DNA of 64,000 nt from JBDWFY01 sp965275915 (GCA_965275915.1 CBDHYI010000008.1:434001-498000); one strand, 5' to 3'; counted from the stretch's first letter, positions 16,691-26,404 are shown. Program-made: numbers and translations. Notes: generated by a model not told the origin, from the sequence alone.

Positions 16691-18040
16691 ATGAGTATTT
16701 ATGGAGCGATCAATTCGGCAACGTCCGGTCTTGAGGCACAGTCCATCGCGCTTGAGAACATTTCGGGCAATATTGCCAACTCGCAATCAACCGGCTTCAA
16801 GGGATTGAACACCACGTTCTCCGATCTTGTTGCCAGTTCCGGGGCGACCCAGGCCGACCAGGTATCCGGCACGACCTATGCGACCTCGCGGGCAACCAAT
16901 GAGGTTCCGGGCGACGTTCAGTCTGCCGATGTGGATACCTACCTTGCCATCGATGGGGAAGGGTACTTCGTTGTTACCACCGCGGACGGAAAGCTTGACG
17001 GCGAAATGATCTTTTCCGAAGAGGAGTTCTATACACGGGCAGGTGATTTCGACAAGACGAAGGACGGGTATCTGATTAATCAGGCCGGATATCATCTGAT
17101 GGGATATCCCATTGATACGGCAACAGGAAACCCGGTCGGTAACGAACCCACCGTTGTTCGGATAACCGATGACCTAAAGGAAGCAAGCGCGTCCACGATT
17201 ATTGAATATAAGGGCAACCTGCCCAGTTATCCTCAGACCAACAACTCCGATACGAGCGTTGCCGGCAGTCAGTATCTGGATACGACATCGTCGGTGACTC
17301 TGACGGCGACGTCTGATGTCTCGGCGGACGATACGCAATATTTCCTCGATTCTTCAATCGGCGGTGAATCCATTACCCTCTATGACGCCAACGGAACACC
17401 GGTAAACGTTCAGATCCGCTGGGCACAGACGGCGGACGACGAGTGGAACGCCTACTATCAGACCGATTCAACGGCCACCGGCGCGGCCACGGCCTGGTCC
17501 AGGATCGGGCAGGTGACATTTGATGCCGCCGGTGAAGTGGTAACACCGGCCACAGAGACGCTCACCATTACCGGACTTTCCGTCAATGGTACGACGGTGG
17601 GTGATGTCGATCTGAATTTCAACAACGGGGCTCTGAGCCAGTATGACGATGCAAGGGGTCTCGCCGAAATTCAGGATATTGACCAGAACGGGTATCCGGC
17701 CGGCGAAGTGACTGGGATCGCCATTGGAGAAGACGGCCGGATTACAGCAACTTACTCAAACGGGCAGACGGATGATCTCTATGAGATTCCGATCGCAACT
17801 TTTGCCGCCGACAATGCGCTCCAACGTGTTGATGGGGCCGCCTTTGCCGTGACGCCGGCATCCGGTGCACCTCAATATGGCACCGGAAGCATTGTCGCCC
17901 GCGCTCTTGAAGCGTCGAACGTTGATATCGCAGATGAATTCTCGAAACTGATCATCACGCAGCAGGCCTATTCGGCAAACTCGAAGATCATCACGGCTGC
18001 CGATGAGATGCTCGACGATGCCATCAACATGGTCCGGTAG
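16691..18040 (+). CDS. flgE: flagellar hook protein FlgE
   Basis: A 449-residue hook subunit. The N-terminal MSIYGAINSATSGLEAQSIALENISGNIANSQSTGFK and C-terminal ARALEASNVDIADEFSKLIITQQAYSANSKIITAADEMLDDAINMVR helices are the conserved D0 coiled-coil ends of flagellar axial proteins; the middle holds the FlgE-type D1/D2 domains. FlgE is exported through the flagellar type III apparatus and polymerises into the hook. The ATG at 16691 is chosen because the axial motif begins there; the frame extends 9 codons upstream. A sigma-54 promoter lies directly upstream. Confidence 0.95.
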   Translation: MSIYGAINSATSGLEAQSIALENISGNIANSQSTGFKGLNTTFSDLVASSGATQADQVSGTTYATSRATNEVPGDVQSADVDTYLAIDGEGYFVVTTADGKLDGEMIFSEEEFYTRAGDFDKTKDGYLINQAGYHLMGYPIDTATGNPVGNEPTVVRITDDLKEASASTIIEYKGNLPSYPQTNNSDTSVAGSQYLDTTSSVTLTATSDVSADDTQYFLDSSIGGESITLYDANGTPVNVQIRWAQTADDEWNAYYQTDSTATGAATAWSRIGQVTFDAAGEVVTPATETLTITGLSVNGTTVGDVDLNFNNGALSQYDDARGLAEIQDIDQNGYPAGEVTGIAIGEDGRITATYSNGQTDDLYEIPIATFAADNALQRVDGAAFAVTPASGAPQYGTGSIVARALEASNVDIADEFSKLIITQQAYSANSKIITAADEMLDDAINMVR

Positions 18041-18121
18041 GTAAAGCGTGGCTTGCTTATGTTGGATCATTTGATGGCGGAAATTCGGTTCATTCGGCAA
18101 GGCGCGTTCCGAAGCGCGATG

Positions 18122-18202
18122 CGGCGCATCGGGCACGGGGCGCAACGACGTCCGATGCGCCGGGGCATTTCACGCGATTTATCAATCGCGGGAATTGCTC
18201 CG
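18122..18202 (+). repeat. mosaic repeat copy A (hairpin plus core), between flgE and flgK
   Basis: An 11-bp perfect stem (18122-18132 with 18152-18162, CGGCGCATCGG) is followed directly by the core 18163-18202. The core begins GGGCATTTCACGCGAT and ends ATCGCGGGAATTGCTC. The same hairpin-then-core layout recurs at 26467-26567, 29866-29968 (inverted) and 61001-61101. It is probably a RIME-like dispersed intergenic element; here the hairpin may also act as a terminator or RNA stabiliser between flgE and flgK. Confidence 0.8.
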
Positions 18203-18315
18203 GCCGGGAACCAAAATGGCTTCGGTCAAATGAACCGGCATAAACGGGATACGCCCCAAATGGCTGACACGTCCGTTCCGGTGAGAGCCGGCAGATTGTC
18301 TGGGGGCACGGTCTT

Positions 18316-20172
18316 ATGGGTCTGAGTTCAGCACTCAACAACGCAATTTACGGCTTGCGTTACACGCAGGAGCAGGTCGCCGTTGCCTCGAACAATATCG
18401 CAAATGCCGGGACGGACGGTTACAGCGCCAAAAGTGTATCCGGCAAGGTCTATGTCAACAGTGAGGGCCAGACCTCCGGCCTGGTCAAGACAACTGTCCA
18501 GCGGACGCTGGATGAGACCCTGCAGGCGCACTACCGGGATACGAATTCCGATGCGCGTTATTGGGATACTCTGAAAGGCATTACCGGCCGCCTTGATGAG
18601 ATTTTCGGAACCATCACCGATCAGTCCTCTCTGACCAACCTGATCGGCGATATCAGCGCGTCTCTGACGGAACTGGTGAACGACCCCAGCGGGTATTCAA
18701 CCCAGTTGGAGGTTATCGGCGCGGCAAAGGCGCTGGCGTTGCAGCTCAACGGCATGGCCTCCAGTGTCGAACAATTGCGACAGGACGCGGATCGCAGCAT
18801 TGCCAGCCAGGTGGGGCAGGTTAATGATCTGCTGGTCGGCATCGCCAAGCTTGATGAACAGGTTCGCGAAGCGTCGATTGCAGGCCGTTCGGTGGCGGAC
18901 CTGCTTGATCAACGCGACCGGATGGTCGACGAGTTGTCCGGCTATATGGATATCAATATTTCCGGCCGGGACAATAACGGCATTCGTCTCACCACAACGT
19001 CCGGACAGGTGCTTTACGACAAGGAACCGTCCGTTCTGTCGTTTGATACCAGCAACGCCTTCGGATCGGGTCAAAACGGCAACGCGATATCGCTGACGGC
19101 GCCCGGCGGGCTCGAAACGGATCTGGCGGGAACAAATGCGCTCCGGTCCGGAAGTCTGGCGGCGCATGTCAATTTGCGCGACGATATTCTGCCGGAAGCA
19201 CAGGCACAGCTTGACGAAATCGCCTCTCAGCTGTCGCTGGCTTTTTCCAATGTCAATGTGGAGGGGACGCCCGTTACCGTCGGCACCGACAATGGCTTTG
19301 ACATCGATCTGAACGCACTGCGGTCGGGCAACCAACTCACCTTTGAATATGTCGATGAGACGACAGGTGAATCGCAGACGGTCACGTTTGTTGCCGTCAA
19401 TGATCCGTCGGTTCTGCCGCTGGACAATTCCGCGACAAACGATCCCGGCGACACCGTCTATGGTATCGATTTTTCGGCAGGAACCGCATCGGCGATTGCC
19501 GACATTTCAACGGCGCTGGGCGCCGGATTTACCGTCAATGATCTTGGCGGAGGAACGCTCCAGATCCTTGATGACGGCGGAGCAACCCGGACGGCGAGTT
19601 CGCTGGTTGCCAATGTGACGCCAAGCGCGGCGACGGATCAGGGACTGGGACTGAACATCTTTGTGGATGCCCGTGCGGGCATCAGTCCCTTTACCGGCAG
19701 TCTGGATGGCGGTGATCAGCGGGTCGGGTATGCGGCCGCAATAGCGATCAACCCGGACCTGGTTTCCGACCCGGCACAACTGATCGATTATCAGACGGCG
19801 CCTGCGACCAATGCGGAAGGGGATGCGGCCCGGCCTGAATTTCTGCTGAACGCGATCACGACGACCGACTTCACATTTTCAGCCGGAGCGGGAATCGGCT
19901 CAGAGACCGCCCCGTTTGAAGGCACGATCACCGAGTACATTCAGGAAGTGGTGAGCCATCAGGGCAATCAGGCTGAGGACACCGAACGCAAGCAAAGTTC
20001 GAGCCAGATCATTTTTTCCTCATACGAGATACAGTTCGAGCAGTCCTACACAGTGAATATCGATGCGGAACTGGCGTTCCTTGTGGAGCTGCAAAATGCC
20101 TACACGGCCAACGCGCGCGTGCTGACGGCGGTTCAGGAAATGTTCGACGATCTGCTCAATGCGGTCCGATAG
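18316..20172 (+). CDS. flgK: hook-filament junction protein FlgK
   Basis: A 618-residue HAP1 protein. The N-terminus MGLSSALNNAIYGLRYTQEQVAVASNNIANAGTDGYSAKSV and C-terminus QSYTVNIDAELAFLVELQNAYTANARVLTAVQEMFDDLLNAVR are the conserved axial helices, and the central part is the variable FlgK body. It joins hook to filament. It lies 275 bases after flgE with the mosaic repeat between them, and flgL follows 68 bases later. No sigma-54 site of its own was seen, so read-through from flgE is likely. Confidence 0.93.
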   Translation: MGLSSALNNAIYGLRYTQEQVAVASNNIANAGTDGYSAKSVSGKVYVNSEGQTSGLVKTTVQRTLDETLQAHYRDTNSDARYWDTLKGITGRLDEIFGTITDQSSLTNLIGDISASLTELVNDPSGYSTQLEVIGAAKALALQLNGMASSVEQLRQDADRSIASQVGQVNDLLVGIAKLDEQVREASIAGRSVADLLDQRDRMVDELSGYMDINISGRDNNGIRLTTTSGQVLYDKEPSVLSFDTSNAFGSGQNGNAISLTAPGGLETDLAGTNALRSGSLAAHVNLRDDILPEAQAQLDEIASQLSLAFSNVNVEGTPVTVGTDNGFDIDLNALRSGNQLTFEYVDETTGESQTVTFVAVNDPSVLPLDNSATNDPGDTVYGIDFSAGTASAIADISTALGAGFTVNDLGGGTLQILDDGGATRTASSLVANVTPSAATDQGLGLNIFVDARAGISPFTGSLDGGDQRVGYAAAIAINPDLVSDPAQLIDYQTAPATNAEGDAARPEFLLNAITTTDFTFSAGAGIGSETAPFEGTITEYIQEVVSHQGNQAEDTERKQSSSQIIFSSYEIQFEQSYTVNIDAELAFLVELQNAYTANARVLTAVQEMFDDLLNAVR

Positions 20173-20240
20173 GAACAGGAATTTCGGCCTTCGGCCGATA
20201 GAGCGGGACACAGACCTGAGCGTCCCGTCAGGAGATGGAA

Positions 20241-21734
20241 ATGGCGATTAACTCGGTTTCATATACCCCAAGCAGCGTGGGCAACCTCCTGTCGGATTTA
20301 TCGGCGCAGTATAACGAGAAAACCGTTCAGCTTTCCACCGGGCGTGTGTCCCCCACATATGGCGGCCTGGGGGAAGCGCGGTCTCTTTCACTGTCGCTGA
20401 CCCAATCCGTGACGGCCATTGAGTCCTATCAGGCATCCATCTCCACGGCATCGCTTCGTCTTGAAGTTATGAGCCTGTCGCTGGAACGCATGGAAGCCAT
20501 CCGGATTGAAGGCAAGGACACGGTTGACCAGAATGATTATGAGGTCACCGAGGACGGCAGGACGACAACGCAGACGACCGCGCAAATTGCGCTGGAAGAA
20601 ATTATCAATCTTCTGAACTCCGAAGTTGCCGGCTATTACCTGTTCGGTGGCGGCCACACATCGGACCCGCCGGTCATCGAACTTGATACCATTTTGAACG
20701 GAAACGGAACCCAGGACGGTCTGTTGGCGGTGATGAACGAATATCAACTCGCCAATCTCGGAACTCTGGAAAACGGGCGCCTCTTGACGTCGCTTGCGGC
20801 GGATGTGGTCACGCTGGCCGAAGACGGCGCGCATGATTTCGGCTTTGACCTGACCGGCGTCACGTCGACTCTGACCAATGTCACTGTCACCGGACCGGCG
20901 GGGGCGGACCCCGATTCAATCGATGTCGATTTTACCGGGCAGCCGATTGAAGGAGAGACCATCGGGATCGAACTGACTTTGCCCGACGGATCGACGACAA
21001 CCATTGAATTGACCGCGACGGATGATCCGAATCTGCGGAACGGGTTCGTCATCGGCGCAACCCCGAACGATACGGCGGTTAACTTTCAAAACGCTCTGGA
21101 CACCGCACTTGAGGAAAGCGCGAAGTCCACCCTCAAGGCCGCATCGGACCTGATTGCCGGCAACACATTTTTCGATACGTTCCAGGGTAAGGAACCGCTG
21201 CGTGTCGACGGACCGCCTTTTGAGACGGCAACAACCGTGACCGCGAACGCGGCCGATACGGTCGCCTGGTACACGGGGGACAATTCTGCCGGGAATCCGA
21301 GAGATGATTCGCGTGCTGCGATCGACAAAAACCTGACGGTTTCTTACGGCGCCCGAGCCAATGAGGCGGCTTTTACATCCTTGATCGAGTCGCTGGCTGT
21401 GTTCATCTCTGCGGATTTTTCGGCGGGCGATGCTGAAGCGGAATCTTATTATTCAGCCCTTGCCGGCAGGGCGAATGACAACCTGGTCGCCAAAAACGAC
21501 ATCTCCGGCGTTGCAACCGTGGCGATGGAGATCTCTTCCGCCTACCAGACGATGGATTATACCAAAAGCCGGCACGAGACGATCAAGGTGAGTTACGAGA
21601 CGCAGATTTCCGAAATCGAGGGCGTCGATCACCAGCGCACGGCAGCCGAACTGCTTCAACTGGAGACACAGGTGCAGGCGAGCTATCGGGCGACGTCCAT
21701 TATGCTGAATCTGAGTTTGGCGGACTATCTTTAG
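20241..21734 (+). CDS. flgL: hook-filament junction protein FlgL
   Basis: A 497-residue flagellin-like HAP3 protein. The N-terminal SVSYTPSSVGNLLSDLSAQYNEKTVQLSTGRVSPTYGGLGEA and the C-terminal RTAAELLQLETQVQASYRATSIMLNLSLADYL correspond to the flagellin-family ends. The start is the second ATG (20241), 6 bases after GGAG; an ATG two codons earlier overlaps the ribosome site. It is longer than enterobacterial FlgL (about 317), as is common in alphaproteobacteria. Confidence 0.92.
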   Translation: MAINSVSYTPSSVGNLLSDLSAQYNEKTVQLSTGRVSPTYGGLGEARSLSLSLTQSVTAIESYQASISTASLRLEVMSLSLERMEAIRIEGKDTVDQNDYEVTEDGRTTTQTTAQIALEEIINLLNSEVAGYYLFGGGHTSDPPVIELDTILNGNGTQDGLLAVMNEYQLANLGTLENGRLLTSLAADVVTLAEDGAHDFGFDLTGVTSTLTNVTVTGPAGADPDSIDVDFTGQPIEGETIGIELTLPDGSTTTIELTATDDPNLRNGFVIGATPNDTAVNFQNALDTALEESAKSTLKAASDLIAGNTFFDTFQGKEPLRVDGPPFETATTVTANAADTVAWYTGDNSAGNPRDDSRAAIDKNLTVSYGARANEAAFTSLIESLAVFISADFSAGDAEAESYYSALAGRANDNLVAKNDISGVATVAMEISSAYQTMDYTKSRHETIKVSYETQISEIEGVDHQRTAAELLQLETQVQASYRATSIMLNLSLADYL

Positions 21735-21954
21735 GGTCTAAGCCCTGAATTCGCTGAACGGAAACAGGTCAGGCCTCGCCTTCAAGAACATTTTCGGAAC
21801 GGGCGGATCCACGCCCGATCATTATCGCCTGCGCCGCGGATCTTTTTGATCGCAGCGTGTCGTCATCCGTCGAAGCGGTGGTTTTTGCGCTGACTATAGG
21901 GTGCGTTCGATCTCCGGAAACAGACGGGATCGCTTTCTTTTGGGGTTTGAGCCC

Positions 21955-22347
21955 TCAACCTTCCGCCTGGCCGGGCTGGATTCCGCGCAGGCCTTCAGCG
22001 ATGTTCCGGTTGATTGTGATCAATGTGCTCAGTCGGTCCTGATGCGGATTGGCGAGAACGGAAACTGAATGCTTGAAAATAAACAGGGCAAGATTGGCGA
22101 CATTCTGCTTCACCTGCTGCGGCAACTCACTCTCCGAACTGGTCGCTGAAGTAACCAGGATCGTCCAGAGACGGCGATTATAGGTAATCGCATCGTCGAG
22201 CTCGTATTTGCCCTTGTTGTCCCAGTTATCGACAAGCATCTGCAGCCGCTGGGCGGCTTTCATCAGCAGGTTTGCTTCAAGTTCCCTGGGATTTGCTGTT
22301 GTCCGACTCGCTGCCTGGTATGCTTGGGCCGCCAGATTGTTGTACAT
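21955..22347 (-). CDS. flaF: flagellin assembly/regulatory protein FlaF
   Basis: A 130-residue protein matching FlaF: MYNNLAAQAYQAASRTTANPRELEANLLMKAAQRLQ, then YNRRLWTILVTSATSSESELPQQVKQNVANLALFIFKH. FlaF is needed for flagellin synthesis or secretion and opposes FlbT in Caulobacter. Its start lies inside the end of flbT (71-base overlap), so the two are translationally linked. It shares the strand with the four flagellin genes upstream. Confidence 0.93.
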   Translation of the reverse strand: MYNNLAAQAYQAASRTTANPRELEANLLMKAAQRLQMLVDNWDNKGKYELDDAITYNRRLWTILVTSATSSESELPQQVKQNVANLALFIFKHSVSVLANPHQDRLSTLITINRNIAEGLRGIQPGQAEG

Positions 22348-22723
22348 TGTCCAACAAAGCCTTCTCGTATTCGATCAGTTTTTTGGTTTCTTTCAAAGCT
22401 TTATAAAAGGAATTACTTAAAATCTGGTTGCTGATGCGCGTAATGAATGGAGTAGTACTCGGAGCTGCCATTATTATATCGTTAACGAGAGTGAAATAGT
22501 TTTCTTTGATCTTATCAATATCGTTGGAAAGATACATGAGTTGAACGGCAAGATAGATACGCTTTGCCGGGGTATTTGCGGTATCCGGCGTCATGATATC
22601 CTTTTCACGCAGGATAGGAGCGTTACCCTCTATAAAGAGACGGCATCTTTGATTGTCGTTTTTGATGAGCGATTCACCGATGATGATCCGCTCTCCGGGT
22701 TTCAGTTCGACTTTCAGCGCCAT
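22277..22723 (-). CDS. flbT: flagellin mRNA regulator FlbT
   Basis: A 148-residue FlbT (MALKVELKPGERIIIGESLIKNDNQRCRLFIEGNAPILREKDIM). In Caulobacter FlbT binds the 5' leader of flagellin mRNA and promotes its decay until the hook is complete; in Brucella it acts positively. Here it sits 114 bases downstream of the first flagellin gene and overlaps flaF. The shared hairpin in three flagellin leaders (26231-26245, 28121-28133, 29515-29531) is an obvious candidate target. The C-terminal tail (GGPSIPGSESDNSKSQGT) lies within the overlap with flaF. Confidence 0.95.
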   Translation of the reverse strand: MALKVELKPGERIIIGESLIKNDNQRCRLFIEGNAPILREKDIMTPDTANTPAKRIYLAVQLMYLSNDIDKIKENYFTLVNDIIMAAPSTTPFITRISNQILSNSFYKALKETKKLIEYEKALLDNVQQSGGPSIPGSESDNSKSQGT

Positions 22724-22837
22724 GGCTCGGTTATCCCTGGAATGCGTGTCTAATTCCCGCCGCGATCAAGAGCTTAGCAAACTTGTCAGCGCCTCGCAGC
22801 CCCAGGGAGAGCATCCGGTTCCTGAGTTCCTTTGGTG

Positions 22838-24304
22838 TTAACCGAAGAGCTGAAGAACCGTCTGGTCGGACTGGTTCGCCAGGGAGAGGGCTGTCGAGGA
22901 CAGCTGCTGGCGCGTCTGCAGGGCCAGCATGTTCGCACCTTCCTCGTTCATATCGGCAATTGTCAGATGGCCGGCGCCGGTTTCGAGCGTTACGATCAGG
23001 CTCTGAGTGAAGTCCTGACGAATCTCGACGGTTGAGAGGTTCGTACCGAACTCAGACGCCTGTGTTCTGATCACATCGAGGGTGACGTTGATCCGGTCGA
23101 TGATATTGCTGATCTGATTGTCTTGTGCAAATCCGGAATCGATGGCGTCGACGTCCACATCCGGGAAGTCGGTGTCGTCGGTGGAAAAGATCCGCAGATC
23201 CACGTCACTTGTCGTGGTGATTGTGCCGGTGGTCGCGTTGAAAGAGGCTTCCACACCCTGAATGTCATTCAGGTCAAGCACCAGGTCAGCCACGGTCGTG
23301 TCGGCTTCAATTTCTATTTCGCCCAGCTCAAACTCATTGCCATCCTCGAATGTGATGACATCGCCAAGGGCAAACAGGCCACTGGTGACGAGGTTGCTCG
23401 TCTCGGTCAAAGGCGAAACCGTGAAATTGGCAATGTCTGCCGGCGTCGTATCCTGGATAGGCGTCGTGCCCCCGGCGTCACTGGAGATCACCAGGTCGTC
23501 TTTGGAGACGACCTTCATATTACCGGTCTCGATATTGTACTCCGCCGAGACACCGGGCAGGCCGTCGAGAAAGCTGGTCAGATCGGCAACGGTTGTCGTG
23601 CCCGAGGTGATGTTGAACGATGTCCCGTTCACATAGATCGGATCGGGAAAGCTGATGTTGGTGATATCGGAGAGATACGTGCTGGCCGTTACGTTGTCAC
23701 CCAGGCTGTTTTCCAGCGAAAAGGTTGCGCTGCCGCCTGTGATCGTAAAGGCCGTCGATGCGGCCGAGCCTTCTTCCAGGCGCTGCAGATTGAGGCCGTC
23801 TTCAAGCGTCGTATCGGTATAGTCGATCGAGATGATGTCGATTTTCGACGTATTTTCTTCGTTGAATATCACGCGCAGATCGTTGCCGATGCCGCCAAGC
23901 AGGTTTTTGCCCTTGTAAGATGCGTCCTTGGCGATGTCTTCGATCTGCTCCAGCAGGTTGTTATACTGCTTGGCATAATTGCGCCGCTCATATTGGCTGT
24001 CCGTCTGAAGCGCCTGGCTGGCGAGCGCCTTGGCAGAGTCAACCAGATCGGTAATGGACGTCAATCCGTCGTCTGCGGCCTTCAGGGTCTGGACACCCTG
24101 TCCCATATCGTCGAGCAGCCGGTTCAGGTCGGCAGCCCGGTTGTTGAGGGCCGCGGCCGTGAAGTAGGCGTTCGGATCATCCAGAGCGGAGTTGACATCC
24201 AGTCCTGTCGCCAGGCGATTCTGCACCTTCGACATAAGGTTGGATGTGTTCTGCAGCGAAAGCAGGTTTTCGCGCACTGCATTGGATAAGATAATGTCGC
24301 TCAT
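22838..24304 (-). CDS. fliC: flagellin, paralogue 1 (488 aa)
   Basis: It has conserved flagellin N- and C-terminal domains (LSNAVRENLLSLQNTSNLMSKVQNRLATGLDVNSALDDPNAYFTAAAL; QTRQQLSSTALSLANQSDQTVLQLFG) around a long variable centre. The centre contains two Flagellin_IN-type modules (TTVADLTSFLDGLPGVSAEYN; TTVADLVLDLNDIQGVEASFN). It is the most divergent of the three long paralogues. Unlike the others it lacks the leader hairpin, and no clear terminator follows it, so flbT-flaF may be co-transcribed. A TTAA-N7-TTAG site lies at 24370-24384. Confidence 0.95.
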   Translation of the reverse strand: MSDIILSNAVRENLLSLQNTSNLMSKVQNRLATGLDVNSALDDPNAYFTAAALNNRAADLNRLLDDMGQGVQTLKAADDGLTSITDLVDSAKALASQALQTDSQYERRNYAKQYNNLLEQIEDIAKDASYKGKNLLGGIGNDLRVIFNEENTSKIDIISIDYTDTTLEDGLNLQRLEEGSAASTAFTITGGSATFSLENSLGDNVTASTYLSDITNISFPDPIYVNGTSFNITSGTTTVADLTSFLDGLPGVSAEYNIETGNMKVVSKDDLVISSDAGGTTPIQDTTPADIANFTVSPLTETSNLVTSGLFALGDVITFEDGNEFELGEIEIEADTTVADLVLDLNDIQGVEASFNATTGTITTTSDVDLRIFSTDDTDFPDVDVDAIDSGFAQDNQISNIIDRINVTLDVIRTQASEFGTNLSTVEIRQDFTQSLIVTLETGAGHLTIADMNEEGANMLALQTRQQLSSTALSLANQSDQTVLQLFG

Positions 24305-24369
24305 AGGTCACCCGTCCAATCGACTCGGTGTTCTGTCACTAATGTATTGGCGACTCTCTTGGCTAAATA

Positions 24370-24384
24370 CTAATGAAAAGTTAA
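24370..24384 (-). promoter_or_regulatory. CtrA-like box upstream of flagellin 1
   Basis: On the minus strand the site reads TTAA-CTTTTCA-TTAG, one change from the CtrA consensus TTAA-N7-TTAA. It is 66-80 bases before the ATG. Similar sites precede flagellins 2 and 3. Confidence 0.5.
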
Positions 24385-24623
24385 CATCCGTGCGCGCGGT
24401 TAAAGCTTTACCAATCTATCTTAACGGCCGGTAAGAATTTCCGCTGGGCAAAAATGGCCGCCTGACGCCCGTTTCAGTCTTCCATTTCCGTGAAAAAAGA
24501 TTGTATGAGTTCATAAATGCAACTATTAAGCGCGGTTTCTGAACGGCAGGGCGGCAATAAGTGCAGCCTGAATGCGAGCCGGACGGGCTGAAAAAAAATT
24601 GAAAAATATCTGCGAATTCAAAT

Positions 24624-24650
24624 GAAAAACGGCGGGAAGGATCCCGCCGC
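24624..24650 (-). terminator. terminator of flagellin 2
   Basis: On the minus strand GCGGCGGGA and TCCCGCCG pair around a short loop, and TTTTTCATTT follows. It lies 34-60 bases after the flagellin 2 stop. Confidence 0.8.
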
Positions 24651-24683
24651 TCTCATTTTCGTGAACTGATTCTTTTTCTTACT

Positions 24684-26195
24684 CTAGAAAAGATTGAGCA
24701 CGTTCTGATCGGCCTGCGATGCGAAGGACAGCGATGTCGAAGACAACTGCTGCCGTGTCTGAAGCGCCAGCAGGTTGGCGCCTTCCAGGTTCGTATCGGC
24801 CAGCGTCAGTTCGCCCGCACCTGTTTCAAGCGTGTTGATCAGGTTCTTGGTGAAGTCCTGGCGGATCTCGACCGTGGACAGGTTGGTACCGAATTCGGAC
24901 GCTTGGGAACGGAGCTCTTCGAGAGCCTGGTTCAGACGGCCGATCACATCGTTGATCTTCTTGTCCGTTGCGAAATCAGAGTCTTCTGCTGCAACCGAAA
25001 GAATGCCGCCGGTCGAGAACTCAGCCGTGTTGTTGGACCTGATATTCAGGTCAACCTCACTGGTCACTGTCAGGGTTCCGTTGGACGACAGGGTTGCCTC
25101 AACGCCTTTCAGGTCATTCAGTTTATCAAGCAGATCCTGAAAGGTGGTCTCATCCGTCACCTCAATCGACGTCAGCTCGAAATTGTTGCCGTCCGAGATG
25201 GAGATCGTGTCGCCGATTTCGAATTTGCCCAGGTCAGTGAGAAGATCGGTCGCGGCAACGCCCTGTACGTCGCCGATTTCTCCGGGATCGCCGGTAAGGT
25301 CGGTCAGCGTGAGCGTGCCGGTGGTCTGGGTCACCGTCAGGTCTGCGTCGGTTGAAACGTCGAATCTTCCGGTTTCTTCATCGTATGATGCATTCACGCC
25401 GGTGTTGGATTCGAACGCGTCGATCAGATCCTGAACCGTTGTAATGCCTGTTCCGGGCGGAATAGCGGTTATTCCATCCGATTGAAGGCCATCGCCGTTT
25501 GCGTCAACGATATAAGCTGTTCCGGCAATGGTTATGTCGTCATCATCGGCAATCTGGCTTGATTCCGTCAGCGCGTCATTGATGCTGAGCGGGTTGGTGC
25601 CGTCGGTGAGTGTCACATATCCGACGCCGCGTTCGAAGCTGGCGGTGGATGAGTTCCCCTTGCCCTCCGCAAGGTCAGCCAGGTTCAGCCCGTCTTCCAG
25701 TGTTGTGTCCGTATAGTCGATGGACTTGACTTCCAGGCTTGAGGTGTTTTCCTCGTTGAAGATGATCGACAGATCGTTGCCCTTGCCGCCCAGAAGGTTC
25801 TTGCCCTTATAGGAGGCGTCGCGGGCGACATCTTCGATCTGCTCAAGCAGGTCGTTATACTGCTCGGTAAACCGCTTGCGTTCGAATTGGCTCGAGGTCT
25901 GCAGGGCCTGGTTGGCTTTCGCTTTGGCCGCTTCAACCAGGTCTGTGACGGACTTCAGGCCGTCATCGGCGGCGGTCAGGGTCTGTACGCCTTGGCCCAT
26001 GTCGTCGAGCAGGCTGGACAGATCGCCGGCCCGTGCCGAAAGACCGGAGGCGGTGAAGAACGAACTTGGGTTGTCAAGCGCGGAATTGACTTTCAATCCG
26101 GTTGCAAGTTTGTTTTGCACACCCGACATCAGGTCGGCAGTATTTTGCAAGGAGAGCAGGTTCTGCCGCACGGCGGCAGAAAGATGAATATCCAT
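24684..26195 (-). CDS. fliC: flagellin, paralogue 2 (503 aa)
   Basis: A flagellin with terminal domains nearly identical to paralogue 3 (MDIHLSAAVRQNLLSLQNTADLMSGVQNKLATG; SLSFASQADQNVLNLF) and a 300-residue variable centre with Flagellin_IN-like repeats (TTFQDLLDKLNDLKGVEATL). Differences from paralogue 3 concentrate in the centre, the surface-exposed D2/D3 region. It has its own CtrA-like box, leader hairpin and terminator, so it is an independent transcription unit. Confidence 0.96.
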   Translation of the reverse strand: MDIHLSAAVRQNLLSLQNTADLMSGVQNKLATGLKVNSALDNPSSFFTASGLSARAGDLSSLLDDMGQGVQTLTAADDGLKSVTDLVEAAKAKANQALQTSSQFERKRFTEQYNDLLEQIEDVARDASYKGKNLLGGKGNDLSIIFNEENTSSLEVKSIDYTDTTLEDGLNLADLAEGKGNSSTASFERGVGYVTLTDGTNPLSINDALTESSQIADDDDITIAGTAYIVDANGDGLQSDGITAIPPGTGITTVQDLIDAFESNTGVNASYDEETGRFDVSTDADLTVTQTTGTLTLTDLTGDPGEIGDVQGVAATDLLTDLGKFEIGDTISISDGNNFELTSIEVTDETTFQDLLDKLNDLKGVEATLSSNGTLTVTSEVDLNIRSNNTAEFSTGGILSVAAEDSDFATDKKINDVIGRLNQALEELRSQASEFGTNLSTVEIRQDFTKNLINTLETGAGELTLADTNLEGANLLALQTRQQLSSTSLSFASQADQNVLNLF

Positions 26196-26206
26196 TATTT
26201 TGTAAT

Positions 26207-26220
26207 CCCATCCTAGGAAT
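26207..26220 (-). promoter_or_regulatory. flagellin 2 leader motif at the ribosome site
   Basis: The minus strand reads ATTCCTAGGATGGG, 12-25 bases before the ATG. Related sequences occur at the same place in flagellins 3 and 4 (28095-28110 and 29474-29491), each with the CCTA/TAGG inverted pair overlapping the purine-rich ribosome site. Confidence 0.45.
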
Positions 26221-26230
26221 CGTAACAGTC

Positions 26231-26245
26231 CGCTCTTCCTGAGCG
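26231..26245 (-). promoter_or_regulatory. leader hairpin of flagellin 2 with AGGAA loop
   Basis: On the minus strand CGCTC-AGGAA-GAGCG forms a perfect 5-bp stem with a 5-base loop, 36-50 bases before the ATG. The stem sequence differs from, but is structurally equivalent to, those of flagellins 3 and 4, while the GGAA of the loop is kept. Confidence 0.65.
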
Positions 26246-26271
26246 CTGGGATGAATTAAAAACTGTTAACC

Positions 26272-26286
26272 CTAACAGATGGTTAA
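26272..26286 (-). promoter_or_regulatory. CtrA-like box upstream of flagellin 2
   Basis: On the minus strand the site reads TTAA-CCATCTG-TTAG, directly followed by GGTTAAC. The arrangement TTAACC-N8-GGGTTAAC is shared with flagellin 3. Confidence 0.55.
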
Positions 26287-26404
26287 AACCTTCTCGATGA
26301 TCTTAAGACTTTTCTATCGGCGGTGGAGAGAACCGGAGAAAACAGCCGGTAAAACCAGAAAAAACAGCGGCGAAAAATTTTTTGAGAAAGATATGCGGAC
26401 CAAA

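Noticed and set aside
23123..24289. 388-codon plus-strand frame
   Set aside because: It lies entirely antisense to flagellin 1, with composition typical of a shadow frame (Gly/Arg/Val rich).
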